This document shows positions 44,603 to 53,020 of a stretch of DNA of 64,000 nt, piece after piece (position 1 is the first letter of the stretch; each line of letters starts with the position of its first letter). The position numbers and the translations under genes were made by a program. Under the pieces are notes generated by a model. The model ran no database searches. It had not been told where the DNA came from and saw only the letters and a list, made by a program, of their open reading frames with translations. Source of the DNA: Primorskyibacter marinus (lineage in GTDB: Bacteria; Pseudomonadota; Alphaproteobacteria; Rhodobacterales; Rhodobacteraceae); the NCBI RefSeq assembly GCF_003313245.1, contig NZ_QJSD01000011.1, positions 1 to 64,000 of the forward strand. Direction: 5' to 3'.

Positions 44603-46327
44603 CTACTTTTCCTTGAACTCGGCTATGGGAAAGTTGATTTCCAGAACGAACATTTCGGTGTCCTCTGTGACGTCCATCGTTCCTTCAAGCTGCGCGACGA
44701 ACGCCGCGATCAATTGCGATCCCAACCCCCCGCTATCGGCCGATGCACTTGCTTCGGTGACATGTTCGCCAAGCGAATTCGCGACGCGCAGCACCGCGTT
44801 GGCATCATCGGTTTCGCGCAGGGTGACTTCCAGCCACGGCTGCTGGCCATCTGCGGGCTTGCCAATATATTTCAATGCATTGCTTGCAGCCTCGGAAACG
44901 GCGAGGCTAAGAGGCACGGCCTGGTCGGGATAAAGGATCACACGGTCCGCGCTTTGACGGATCTCGATCCGGCTTTCCGGCAGGCTGCCCGCCGACACCA
45001 CGCGGTCAACGATGGCCTTCACCAATTCGTCGGCCTGAACCCGGCCCTGAAGCGAGGTTTCGTAGAGGTTGCGGTGAACGGTCGCGAGGCTCATCACGCG
45101 ACCCTGCACATCGCGCAACGCTACGCGCGCGTCGTCATTGGTGGATTTGCGGATCTTCATGTTGAGGATCGAAGCGATAAGCTGGAGATTGTTTTTGACC
45201 CGATGGTGGACTTCTTTCAGCAACACCGTCTTGTCATGGATCATATCCTCCAACTCGGCTTCGTCGCGCAAAACGCTGACGGCCAGCCGGTGCCAGGTCT
45301 CATCGATTTCGCGCAGCTCTTTTGGGGTGATAATATCCGGTCGTGGTGTCTGAATCGCGCGTGACCGCATGAACATCAGCATCCGTGCACGCAGGTTCCG
45401 AGTGGGGCGGATCACCAGCCGCTCGACCGCCACATAGGCGACGGCAAGGCTTGCCAGCCACATCAGCACCGGGAAGAGCAGCGGAATTGCCAAGCGGATC
45501 GCCCCGGCGGTGATCGAGTTCACCTTCGATGGCCAACTGCCAAGCGCGTAAATCAATCCAGGGACAACCGGCACCACGGCAAAGACGCGTTCTTCAGCCA
45601 TCCGGGTGATGCCGGTAAAGCTTTGCTGGGGCTTGTCAACGAATTTCTGCAAGGGCCGTCCTGCGGGCAAACGTACCTCTACCCCGTTCATGCCGCCACT
45701 GGCCGACAGGATCTCGCCGGTGTCGTTGAACAGCACCAGGTCCAGCGGGCTGTCCTTTTTCGCGTCGTTGTCGCGAGAATGCAGGTTGCCGTGGGGCAGA
45801 GACACCGAAACATGTCCGTTATATTCACCGTTGTTCCTGATGGGGATCGACACGACGATCACCGGCACACCGCTGACAGATCCTGACGCTGACATGGTGA
45901 TGCGCGGGCGGGGATCTTCCTTCATCATCAAGTACAGTTTGTTGTCGGACAGGTTCAGTTGCTGCGGCGAAGAAGAACATTCGACAATGCCGTCCGAATT
46001 GATGAAGCCCGCAAAACTGTAGGTGCTGGATGTGTCCAGATAGTTCTTCAGGACCGAAGTGCAAAGCGCAGGGTCATCACGAATCAACGGAACAAAGCTG
46101 GAGATTGCCTGCGCGGCACCAAAGGCGTTGCGCAGCAGACCTTCTTCACCGCCGGCCGCAGCGGCCGTCAGCGCAAGCAGGTTGGCTTCGGCATTACGGC
46201 GGGACTTTTCGACCACCACAGCGGTTTGCGAAACCGATATCAGACCAAGCGGCAACAACGCCGCGGCCAGCATGACACCAAACCTGAAGGCGAGGCCATC
46301 GCTCGCGCCGCGCAGTCTGCGTATCAC
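44603..46327 (-). CDS. HisKA_2-type sensor histidine kinase of the general stress response
   Basis: A 574-residue kinase. TM1 is residues about 16-34 and TM2 about 279-303, enclosing a periplasmic sensor of about 240 residues (Cache-like). The H-box is VLLKEVHHRVKNNLQLIASI with His374/375, of the HisKA_2/HWE-like class that partners PhyR in alphaproteobacteria. The ATPase domain has SLAVSEAASNALKY and GGLGSQLIAAFVAQLEG. It overlaps ecfG by 4 nt, so it is part of the nepR-ecfG operon. It probably phosphorylates PhyR. Confidence 0.92.
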   Translation of the reverse strand: MIRRLRGASDGLAFRFGVMLAAALLPLGLISVSQTAVVVEKSRRNAEANLLALTAAAAGGEEGLLRNAFGAAQAISSFVPLIRDDPALCTSVLKNYLDTSSTYSFAGFINSDGIVECSSSPQQLNLSDNKLYLMMKEDPRPRITMSASGSVSGVPVIVVSIPIRNNGEYNGHVSVSLPHGNLHSRDNDAKKDSPLDLVLFNDTGEILSASGGMNGVEVRLPAGRPLQKFVDKPQQSFTGITRMAEERVFAVVPVVPGLIYALGSWPSKVNSITAGAIRLAIPLLFPVLMWLASLAVAYVAVERLVIRPTRNLRARMLMFMRSRAIQTPRPDIITPKELREIDETWHRLAVSVLRDEAELEDMIHDKTVLLKEVHHRVKNNLQLIASILNMKIRKSTNDDARVALRDVQGRVMSLATVHRNLYETSLQGRVQADELVKAIVDRVVSAGSLPESRIEIRQSADRVILYPDQAVPLSLAVSEAASNALKYIGKPADGQQPWLEVTLRETDDANAVLRVANSLGEHVTEASASADSGGLGSQLIAAFVAQLEGTMDVTEDTEMFVLEINFPIAEFKEK

Positions 46328-46911
46328 GCCGAAAATCTGCCCGGCGGAATGATGCCATTGACGACGGCCATCGTCGCCTTGTCGGTCATTTCCATGCTGT
46401 CGTCACTGTGCAGATTCAGCAGTTCGGCCAATCTGGACCGGCCACGGTTAACACGGCTCTTGATGGTGCCGATGGCGACGCCGCAGGTTTCGGCAGCATC
46501 TTCATATGAAAAACCGGATGCGCCCACGAGGATCAGCGCCTCGCGCTGTTCGTCAGCAAGCTTGGCAAAGGCTTCTTCGAAATCGCGCATCGCGAGACGT
46601 CCGTCGTGATGTGGCTTCTCGGACAGGGTTTCGGCAAAGGACCCATCGACATCCGCGACTTCGCGGCGGCTTTTGCGACGGTCAGAATAAAAGGTGTTGC
46701 GCAGGATGGTGAACAGCCAGGCGCGCATATTCGTGCCGGGTTCGAAATGGTCGATCTTGTTCCACGCCTTGACAACCGTGTCCTGCACCAGATCATCCGC
46801 AGCAGACCCGTTTCGCGTCAAACTCAACGCAAAGGCCCGCATGGACGGGAGGTGCTGCACGATCTCATCGCGCGGGTCGGAATGCTCTTCCGAGGCTTCT
46901 AAATCGCTCAT
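46324..46911 (-). CDS. ecfG: EcfG-family general stress RNA polymerase sigma factor
   Basis: A 195-residue ECF sigma factor. Region 2 includes LPSMRAFALSLTRNGSAADD and LVQDTVVKAWNKIDHFEPGT, then NMRAWLFTILRNTFYSDRRK. Region 4 is LADEQREALILVGASGFSYE and DAAETCGVAIGTIKSRVNRG. It recognises GGAAC-N16/17-CGTT promoters. NepR blocks it until phosphorylated PhyR binds NepR. It overlaps nepR upstream (ATGA) and the kinase gene downstream by 4 nt. Confidence 0.95.
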   Translation of the reverse strand: MSDLEASEEHSDPRDEIVQHLPSMRAFALSLTRNGSAADDLVQDTVVKAWNKIDHFEPGTNMRAWLFTILRNTFYSDRRKSRREVADVDGSFAETLSEKPHHDGRLAMRDFEEAFAKLADEQREALILVGASGFSYEDAAETCGVAIGTIKSRVNRGRSRLAELLNLHSDDSMEMTDKATMAVVNGIIPPGRFSA

Positions 46912-47054
46912 TTATTGGCTTCCTGTGCCTTAAGCTTTTCCAGCAACGCCTTGAACCTGTCCGGCACATCTTCCTCGACAGTTTTCTGGTAAACCTTGCG
47001 AAGATTTTCCTCTATCTGTTCTTCTAAGCCGGACTTTCGGTTTGGTAGAGCCAT
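46908..47054 (-). CDS. nepR: Anti-sigma factor NepR
   Basis: A 48-residue protein starting MALPNRKSGLEEQIEENLRK and continuing VYQKTVEEDVPDRFKALLEK. The motif (L/I)RKVY plus VPDRFxxLLxxL is the NepR core that holds the EcfG sigma factor and is pulled away by phosphorylated PhyR. Its stop overlaps the ecfG start (ATGA). It is the first gene of the nepR-ecfG-kinase operon and faces phyR across a 106-bp control region. Confidence 0.93.
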   Translation of the reverse strand: MALPNRKSGLEEQIEENLRKVYQKTVEEDVPDRFKALLEKLKAQEANK

Positions 47055-47101
47055 CCTATTCCCCTGCACCACTTCAATTAGGCAAAAAATTGCACATCAC
47101 G

Positions 47102-47127
47102 GGAACCGAACGCCATAGAGGAACGTT
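47102..47127 (+). promoter_or_regulatory. EcfG-type promoter of phyR
   Basis: GGAAC at 47102-47106, a 17-base spacer, and CGTT at 47124-47127. The start codon is 33 bases downstream of the -10. It overlaps an opposite promoter of the same form. Confidence 0.88.
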
Positions 47128-47134
47128 AGGTTCC
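47109..47134 (-). promoter_or_regulatory. EcfG-type promoter of nepR-ecfG
   Basis: Minus strand: GGAAC at 47134-47130, a 17-base spacer, and CGTT at 47112-47109. It shares 19 bp with the phyR promoter and is offset by 7 bp, so both cannot be occupied at once. Confidence 0.88.
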
Positions 47135-47160
47135 AAGAAAAACACAAGAGGTACGAAAAA

Positions 47161-47973
47161 ATGACGGATGGTCGCTCCGCTGCGGATTTCGCGGAAACAG
47201 TTGGCAACCTGTTGCCTTACCTGCGGCGTTACGCCCGCGCATTGACGGGTAGCCAGACCACGGGGGACAACTACGCGCTCGCCACGTTGGAGGCTTTGCT
47301 GGAAGATCGGACGATCTTTGACGCGGAGCTTGACCCCAAGGTTGCGTTGTTTCGGGCCTTTCATGTCATCTGGACCAGCGCGGGCGCGCCCGTCGCAGAG
47401 GACGAAACGGCGATTGGGCGCCGCGCTCAGGCGCATATGGCCGATCTGACCCCGAACACCCGCGAGGTTTTGTTGCTTTACACGATCGAGAGCTTCTCGC
47501 ATCGCGACATCGCTTCGATCATGCAGATTTCGGCAGACGAGGCCGAAGAGTTGCTGACGATCGCGCGCCGCGAGATGGAATCCAGCTTGTCGGGTCGTAT
47601 TCTTGTGATCGAAGACGAGGCCGTGATCGCGCTGGATCTGCAAAGCATCATTGCGGATATGGGCCATGCCATCACCGGTGTCGGGCGGACCCGCGACGGT
47701 GCAGTCTCGCTGGCTCAGAAAGAACGCCCTGACCTTATCCTGTCGGACATCCAGCTTGCGGATGGATCTTCGGGGATTGACGCGGTGAATGACATTCTGG
47801 CCGCGGCAGGAGAGATCCCGGTGGTTTTCATCACCGCCTTCCCCGAGCGCCTGTTGACCGGCGAGCGACCGGAGCCCGCATTCGTCATCACCAAGCCTTA
47901 CTCGGAAGAACAGGTGCAATCCGCGATCAGTCAGGCGATGTTCTTTGCGTCGACAGAAACGTTGAACGCCTGA
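47161..47973 (+). CDS. phyR: PhyR-type response regulator / anti-anti-sigma factor
   Basis: A 270-residue two-domain protein. Residues 1 to about 135 are a sigma-like domain (LLPYLRRYARALTGSQTTGD and TREVLLLYTIESFSHRDIAS) that mimics EcfG to bind NepR. Residues about 145-265 are the receiver (RILVIEDEAVIALDLQSIIA) with phospho-acceptor Asp196 in LILSDIQLADG. VFITAFPERLLTGERPEPAF near the C terminus fits the FAT GUY receiver family. Phosphorylation opens it to capture NepR and free EcfG. Confidence 0.96.
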   Translation: MTDGRSAADFAETVGNLLPYLRRYARALTGSQTTGDNYALATLEALLEDRTIFDAELDPKVALFRAFHVIWTSAGAPVAEDETAIGRRAQAHMADLTPNTREVLLLYTIESFSHRDIASIMQISADEAEELLTIARREMESSLSGRILVIEDEAVIALDLQSIIADMGHAITGVGRTRDGAVSLAQKERPDLILSDIQLADGSSGIDAVNDILAAAGEIPVVFITAFPERLLTGERPEPAFVITKPYSEEQVQSAISQAMFFASTETLNA

Positions 47974-47978
47974 GCTTT

Positions 47979-48026
47979 TTCACAACGGTTAAACGCGAAA
48001 GGTTCACAACGGTTAAACGCGAAAGG
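47979..48026. repeat. Tandem duplication of a 24-bp unit after phyR
   Basis: TTCACAACGGTTAAACGCGA plus AAGG occurs exactly twice, at 47979-48002 and 48003-48026, between the phyR stop and its terminator. The second copy runs two bases into the terminator stem. Confidence 0.9.
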
Positions 48027-48050
48027 GCGGTCACATCGACCGCCCTTTTT
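48025..48050. terminator. Bidirectional terminator between phyR and the DUF1328 gene
   Basis: GGGCGGTC (48025-48032) and GACCGCCC (48038-48045) form an 8-bp stem with a 5-base loop, flanked by AAA before and TTTTT after. Confidence 0.85.
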
Positions 48051-48071
48051 CATGTGATCCAAGCCGTGCGG

Positions 48072-48245
48072 TCAGACCGGCGGTCGTCCTTTGACCGCGC
48101 GTACGATCATCGCAATGACGAACAGCACCACGAAGATGAAGAACAGGATCTGTGCGATACCGGCAGACGCGCCGGCGATGCCGCCAAAACCGAACAAGGC
48201 GGCGATCAGCGCAACTACAAGAAATGTCAGTGCCCAACCAAGCAT
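48072..48245 (-). CDS. DUF1328 small membrane protein
   Basis: A 57-residue protein of the DUF1328 (YtjA-like) family: [20 protein letters not shown], then [20 protein letters not shown]. It has two membrane segments. Family members are widespread and often stress-induced; the function is unknown. GGAGG precedes the ATG at 48245, and an EcfG-type promoter lies 59 bases upstream of the start, so it probably belongs to the general stress regulon. Confidence 0.87.
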   Translation of the reverse strand: MLGWALTFLVVALIAALFGFGGIAGASAGIAQILFFIFVVLFVIAMIVRAVKGRPPV

Positions 48246-48303
48246 AGGGGGCCTCCTTTCAGTGTGTTTTTGGTCGCGTCGTCCTGACGCGTTGTGAGAA
48301 GAA

Positions 48304-48329
48304 AACGCCGTTATCGGCGGTGCGGTTCC
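48304..48329 (-). promoter_or_regulatory. EcfG-type promoter of the DUF1328 gene
   Basis: Minus strand: GGAAC at 48329-48325, a 17-base spacer, and CGTT at 48307-48304. Confidence 0.85.
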
Positions 48330-48528
48330 AGAGTATCTTTGGCGACCTGATCGGAACAAAATGTCTTTAAAAGCGTTTTGCGAAGTCGGGCTCGGGGCTG
48401 TCCTCGACAATGATGCACGAGGTTTGCCGACGCGTACGCGTCCGTGCTAGGAACAAGGCGCAGTGCAGGCACATGTTTCCTAAGGATGTCCAGAAAGTGA
48501 TCCCGCAGTTTTCTCCTTTGGTGACGTG

Positions 48529-49014
48529 ATGCAGCGGCTTGACGCGCGCGACCTGCAAATCTTGACGGTGCTGAGCCGGCAAGGGCGGATTACAAAGGCC
48601 GCCCTTGCCGAGGCGGTCGGACTGTCGCCCACCCCTTGCTGGGAGCGGCTGCGCAAACTGGAACGCGCTGGCCTGATCGAAGGCTACGGCGCGCAGATCA
48701 ATCTGCGTAAACTTGGCCCTCATGTCTTCGTGTTTGTCGCCGTGGAACTGGCCGATCACACTGCCGCCACCTTCCGCGTGTTCGAGGATGCGTTGCACCG
48801 GTATGACGAGGTCACAGCTTGCTGGGCCTTGGGCGGCGGGTTCGACTATCTGATGCAGGTCGTCACCCGCGATATTGACGCTTATCAACGCCTGATCGAC
48901 AGCATGCTGGAGGCGCGTATCGGGCTGGCGCGCTATTTCACCTATATCGTGACCAAACCGGTGAAGGGGCCAAATCCTCCGCCTCTGGCGTTGCTGGCAG
49001 GGCTGGAAGAGTAA
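48529..49014 (+). CDS. Lrp/AsnC family transcriptional regulator
   Basis: A 161-residue regulator with an N-terminal helix-turn-helix (LDARDLQILTVLSRQGRITK, then LAEAVGLSPTPCWERLRKLE) and a C-terminal RAM ligand domain (residues about 70-150). In roseobacter ectoine catabolism clusters an asnC-type gene stands before ssd and atf; the same order occurs here. The start at 48529 is ATG, one codon after an in-frame GTG. It probably controls the two enzyme genes downstream. Confidence 0.9.
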   Translation: MQRLDARDLQILTVLSRQGRITKAALAEAVGLSPTPCWERLRKLERAGLIEGYGAQINLRKLGPHVFVFVAVELADHTAATFRVFEDALHRYDEVTACWALGGGFDYLMQVVTRDIDAYQRLIDSMLEARIGLARYFTYIVTKPVKGPNPPPLALLAGLEE

Positions 49015-49140
49015 GAGGCAGAGGAATCCTCTGCCATGATCGTCTCATGTAGGCGAATTTTCTTCCCATGCAGGTGATTTCAGCCGCAACCGCTGCCAAG
49101 CGTGGCCGATACTACAGGCAACAATCCCGGAGGTGTTGCC

Positions 49141-50616
49141 ATGTATGACGTGAAATTGCCTGACGCTCTTGCGCTTGAGGATCCTCGCCTGCAACGCAGC
49201 TTTGCCTATGTCGATGGCAAATGGTGTGCTGCGGCATCCGGCGAGGTTGTCGAAGTGACCGATCCTGCAACGGGCCGAGTGATCGGCGAGGTTGCCAGCC
49301 TGTCCGCCACCGAAAGCGCCGGGGCGGTGGATGCGGCACAGGCCGCATTTGATGGTTGGGCGGGGCGGTTGCCGCAGGAACGGTCGGCCATCCTGCGCCG
49401 CTGGTTCGATCTGATGATTGAGCATCGCGAAGATCTGGCCCGGCTGATGGTGGCCGAACAAGGCAAACCGTTATCCGAGGCGCGCGGCGAGATCGACTAT
49501 GCCGCGTCCTTCGTGGAGTTTTATGCCGAAGAGGCCAAGCGCCCGAATATCGAGGGTGTCACCAGCCATCTGCCCGATGCAGAGGTGGAATTGTGGCTGG
49601 AACCTGTCGGTGTCGTGGCGCTGATCACGCCGTGGAATTTTCCGGCTGCAATGCTGACCCGCAAGGCCGCGGCGGCGCTGGCAGCAGGCTGCACCGTTGT
49701 CGCCCATCCCAGCCACGAGACGCCGTTTTCCGCGCTGGCACTGGCGGAACTGGCTGAACGCGCGGGCCTGCCTGCGGGCGTGTTCAATGTCGTCACCGGG
49801 CGCGCCTCTACCCTCGTGCCGCCCTGGACGGATGATGCGCGCGTGCGGGCGCTGTCCTTCACCGGCTCGACCGAGGTGGGGCGGCTGCTTTACCGCGCCT
49901 CTGCCGACACGATCAAACGGCTGGTCATGGAACTGGGCGGCCACGCGCCTGTGATCGTCTTCAAGAACGCGGATCTCGATAACGCCGTGGCCGAGACGAT
50001 CAAGGCGAAATTCGCGACCACCGGGCAGGACTGTCTTGGCGCAAATCGTATCTATGTGGAACGCGCCATCTATGCAGAGTTCAGCGCAAGGTTTACCGAA
50101 GCGGTGAAGGCGCTGACCATCGGGCCGGGCGCGCAGGATTGTGACCTTGGACCGCTGATGAACGAAGCCGCCATCGCCAAGCAAGAGGCGCATGTCGCGG
50201 ACGCCTTGGCCAAGGGCGCGAAGCTGGTCACAGGTGGTAAACGCAATGCCCTGGGGCCGCTATTTTATGAACCTACGGTGCTGACGGATGTGCCGGACGA
50301 CGCTGCCATCATGTCCGAAGAAACCTTTGGCCCGGTGGCCCCGCTGACGCCCTTCGATACCGAAGCAGAGGTTGTGGCCCGTGCCAATGCGGGCGAATTC
50401 GGTCTTGTCGCCTATGTCCACAGCCACGATCCACGCCGCATTTACCGGGTCAGCCGGGCGCTGCAATTCGGCATGGTCGCGGTCAACCGCACCAAGGTGA
50501 CGGGCGCGCCGATCCCCTTCGGCGGCGTCAAGCAGTCGGGTCTGGGTCGCGAAGGGGCGCGTCGGTGCATGGAACAGTTCATGGAAATCAAATACGTCTG
50601 TCGTGACTGGGCATGA
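49141..50616 (+). CDS. ssd: NAD(P)-dependent (succinate-)semialdehyde dehydrogenase
   Basis: A 491-residue aldehyde dehydrogenase. The coenzyme site has VVALITPWNFPAAMLTRKAA and ALSFTGSTEVGRLLYRAS; the catalytic Glu is in LVMELGGHAPVIVF and the Cys in TTGQDCLGANRIYVERA. The C terminus has PFGGVKQSGLGREGARRC. It most resembles succinate-semialdehyde dehydrogenases; in the ectoine context it would oxidise a semialdehyde produced by the aminotransferase. The ATG at 49141 has GGAGG about nine bases upstream. Confidence 0.92.
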   Translation: MYDVKLPDALALEDPRLQRSFAYVDGKWCAAASGEVVEVTDPATGRVIGEVASLSATESAGAVDAAQAAFDGWAGRLPQERSAILRRWFDLMIEHREDLARLMVAEQGKPLSEARGEIDYAASFVEFYAEEAKRPNIEGVTSHLPDAEVELWLEPVGVVALITPWNFPAAMLTRKAAAALAAGCTVVAHPSHETPFSALALAELAERAGLPAGVFNVVTGRASTLVPPWTDDARVRALSFTGSTEVGRLLYRASADTIKRLVMELGGHAPVIVFKNADLDNAVAETIKAKFATTGQDCLGANRIYVERAIYAEFSARFTEAVKALTIGPGAQDCDLGPLMNEAAIAKQEAHVADALAKGAKLVTGGKRNALGPLFYEPTVLTDVPDDAAIMSEETFGPVAPLTPFDTEAEVVARANAGEFGLVAYVHSHDPRRIYRVSRALQFGMVAVNRTKVTGAPIPFGGVKQSGLGREGARRCMEQFMEIKYVCRDWA

Positions 50617-50686
50617 CTTTTGCGGCGTCCGGACCTGGTCAGGGATTTGAACGCCGACGCTACGAAATTACGCAAAGGAACTGACA

Positions 50687-52057
50687 ATGCTGAAGAATGA
50701 TCAACTCGAAGCCTGGGACCGGGACAACTTTTTCCACCCCTCGACACATCTTGCCGAATTCGCGCGGGGCAACGCGCCGCATCGCGTCATCACCGGCGGC
50801 GAGGGCTGTCACATCACCGACCGCGAGGGCACGCGCCTGCTGGATGCGTTTGCGGGGCTCTACTGCGTGAATGTGGGCTACGGACAGCAAAAGATCGCCG
50901 AGGCGATTGCCGAGCAGGCGCGCGAATTGGCCTATTATCATGCCTATGTCGGGCACGGCACCGAGGCGTCGATTACCTTGTCCAAGATGATCCTCGATCG
51001 CGCCCCCGAACACATGTCCAAGGTCTATTTCGGGCTGTCAGGGTCGGATGCGAACGAAACCAACGTCAAGCTGATCTGGTATTACAACAATATCCTCGGC
51101 CGTCCCGAGAAGAAGAAAATCATCAGCCGCTGGCGTGGCTATCACGGGTCCGGGCTGGTGACTGGCTCGCTGACCGGGCTGGAACTGTTTCACAAGAAAT
51201 TCGATCTGCCACTGGCGCAGGTGATCCATACCGAAGCGCCGTATTACTTCCGCCGCCCCAAGCATGAGATGACCGAAGAGGCATTCTCGGCCCATTGCGC
51301 GTCAGAGCTGGAAGAGCTGATCCAGGCCGAAGGACCGGACACGATTGCCGCCTTCATCGGCGAGCCGGTGCTGGGCACAGGTGGCATCGTGCCGCCGCCC
51401 GCAGGCTACTGGGAGGCCATCCAGGAAGTGCTGGACCGTCACGACATCCTGCTGGTCGCGGATGAGGTCGTCACCGGCTTCGGACGTCTGGGCAGCATGT
51501 TTGGCTCCACGCATTACGGGATGACGCCGGATCTTATCACCATCGCCAAGGGGCTGACCTCTGCCTATGCGCCGCTGTCGGGTTCTATTGTCTCTGACAA
51601 GATGTGGAAGGTGTTGGAGCAGGGCACGGATGAAAACGGCCCCATCGGGCATGGCTGGACCTATTCCGCGCATCCCATTGGCGCGGCTGCGGGCGTGGCC
51701 AACCTGAAGCTGCTGGACGAGCAGAACCTGATCGAGAATGCCGGCACGGTGGGTGCCTATCTCAACAAGGTCATGGCCGAGGCCGTGGGCGAACATGCCA
51801 ATGTCGGTGAGGTTCGGGGCGAAGGCATGCTATGCGCTGTGGAATTCGTCAAGGACCGCGAGGCGCGCGAATTTTTCGACCCGTCCGCCAAGGTTGGGCC
51901 AAGCATCGCTGCCGCGCTTCTGGAACGCGGCGTGATCGGGCGCGCGATGCCGCAGGGCGACATTCTGGGGCTGGCACCGCCGTTCTGCCTGACTGAAGAT
52001 CAGGCGGACGAGATCGCGTCCAAGACGGCCGAGGCCGTGGCGCAGGTTCTGGGCTGA
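50687..52057 (+). CDS. Class III (omega) aminotransferase, aspartate aminotransferase family
   Basis: A 456-residue PLP enzyme. The PLP Lys is in DLITIAKGLTSAYAPLSGSI, the phosphate-binding part is FGLSGSDANETNVKLIWYYN, and the LLVADEVVTGFGRLGSMFGS aspartate is intact. Family members act on omega-amines such as GABA, taurine or 2,4-diaminobutyrate. The position after asnC and ssd matches the atf gene of roseobacter ectoine clusters, but the ectoine hydrolase genes are absent from this window, so the substrate is open. Confidence 0.9.
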   Translation: MLKNDQLEAWDRDNFFHPSTHLAEFARGNAPHRVITGGEGCHITDREGTRLLDAFAGLYCVNVGYGQQKIAEAIAEQARELAYYHAYVGHGTEASITLSKMILDRAPEHMSKVYFGLSGSDANETNVKLIWYYNNILGRPEKKKIISRWRGYHGSGLVTGSLTGLELFHKKFDLPLAQVIHTEAPYYFRRPKHEMTEEAFSAHCASELEELIQAEGPDTIAAFIGEPVLGTGGIVPPPAGYWEAIQEVLDRHDILLVADEVVTGFGRLGSMFGSTHYGMTPDLITIAKGLTSAYAPLSGSIVSDKMWKVLEQGTDENGPIGHGWTYSAHPIGAAAGVANLKLLDEQNLIENAGTVGAYLNKVMAEAVGEHANVGEVRGEGMLCAVEFVKDREAREFFDPSAKVGPSIAAALLERGVIGRAMPQGDILGLAPPFCLTEDQADEIASKTAEAVAQVLG

Positions 52058-52223
52058 CACTTTGCGTTTGGGGCGGCACCTGTTTTCGGCATTCAATGGC
52101 TGGAACGCAGGCAAGTGCCGCCAGACCGCGGGTCTAGTCTCGGGCGGACCATAACGGCCTCGCATCGACCGGTACAGCAAACGGGGCAGGCCCAACGCTC
52201 TGTTCAGATGGTCCGCAAAAGCG

Positions 52224-52251
52224 ACGGGGCAGGTCGATGGACCTGCCCCGT
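52224..52251. terminator. Strong bidirectional terminator between aminotransferase and bacterioferritin genes
   Basis: ACGGGGCAGGTC (52224-52235) pairs perfectly with GACCTGCCCCGT (52240-52251) around GATG, followed by TTT. It sits between two convergent genes. Confidence 0.85.
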
Positions 52252-52280
52252 TTTGTGATCGCGCATCACGATGTGTGGCT

Positions 52281-52766
52281 TTACTCGGCCTCGTCCATTG
52301 TCGAAGCGTTGAGTTGCGCGTATTTCTCTTCGCCGATTTTGGTCATCAGATCGAGCTGTGTTTCCAGGAAGTCGACATGGCCTTCTTCGTCGGTGAGAAG
52401 TTCTTCGAAGATGTTTTTGGAGACGAAATCACCCACGGACTCGCAATATTTGCGGGCTTCCTTGTACATCGCGACAGAGTCAAGCTCTGCGGCCAGGTCG
52501 CATTCCAGTGTTTCCTTGGCGGTCTCGCCAATGCGCAGCGGATCCAGCTTTTGCAGATTCGGATGACCACCCAGAAACAGGATGCGCGCAATCAATTTGT
52601 CCGCGTGGTGCATTTCCTCGATGCTTTCCTCGCGGCTTTTCTTGGCCATATGACCCAAGCCCCAGTCCTCTTGCAGACGGTAATGCAGCCAGTATTGGCT
52701 GACCGCTGTCAGTTCGGCCCGAAGAGCGTCGTTCAGATATTGGATGACTTTGCTGTCGCCTTGCAT
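52281..52766 (-). CDS. bfr: Bacterioferritin
   Basis: A 161-residue iron-storage subunit. All ferroxidase ligands are in place: Glu18, Glu51, His54, Glu94, Glu127 and His130, and the haem-binding Met52 is present in [18 protein letters not shown]. It should assemble as a 24-mer shell holding iron. It overlaps the bfd gene upstream by 34 bp, so the two are translationally linked in one operon with hemP. Confidence 0.96.
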   Translation of the reverse strand: MQGDSKVIQYLNDALRAELTAVSQYWLHYRLQEDWGLGHMAKKSREESIEEMHHADKLIARILFLGGHPNLQKLDPLRIGETAKETLECDLAAELDSVAMYKEARKYCESVGDFVSKNIFEELLTDEEGHVDFLETQLDLMTKIGEEKYAQLNASTMDEAE

Positions 52767-53008
52767 GCTTGGTTTTCCTCTGTTTCTCCGGCGCGCAGGC
52801 GGCGGAGGTTCATGGGGACTTCCAGATTATCGTTCTTGCGCATCGTCCCAAGAAACAGCGACATGCAGCCGCCACAGTCGGGGGATTTGCCCAATGCGCG
52901 ATAGACCTTACCCGGAGTGATCAGTGTAGTCTCATCCGCCGCGCGCATCCAGTCAATGGCTACATCAATGTCTTGGTTGGTGATGTTCTGACAATGGCAG
53001 ACGATCAT
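52733..53008 (-). CDS. bfd: Bacterioferritin-associated ferredoxin
   Basis: A 91-residue [2Fe-2S] protein. Cysteines 4, 6, 45 and 48 ([14 protein letters not shown] and [12 protein letters not shown]) are the Bfd ligands. It passes electrons to bacterioferritin so iron can be released. The tail after residue 55 is longer than in the roughly 64-residue classical Bfd and overlaps bfr by 34 bp. It ends [13 protein letters not shown]. Confidence 0.9.
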   Translation of the reverse strand: MIVCHCQNITNQDIDVAIDWMRAADETTLITPGKVYRALGKSPDCGGCMSLFLGTMRKNDNLEVPMNLRRLRAGETEENQACKATAKSSNI

Positions 53009-53020
53009 GCGGCGCTCCTT

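Noticed and set aside
47979-48026. Two 24-bp repeats as a CRISPR array
   Set aside because: The copies are directly adjacent with no spacer, only two in number, and no cas gene is present.
48450-48475. A further EcfG promoter upstream of the Lrp/AsnC gene
   Set aside because: GGAAC is present at 48450-48454 but CGTT is missing at spacing 16 or 17.
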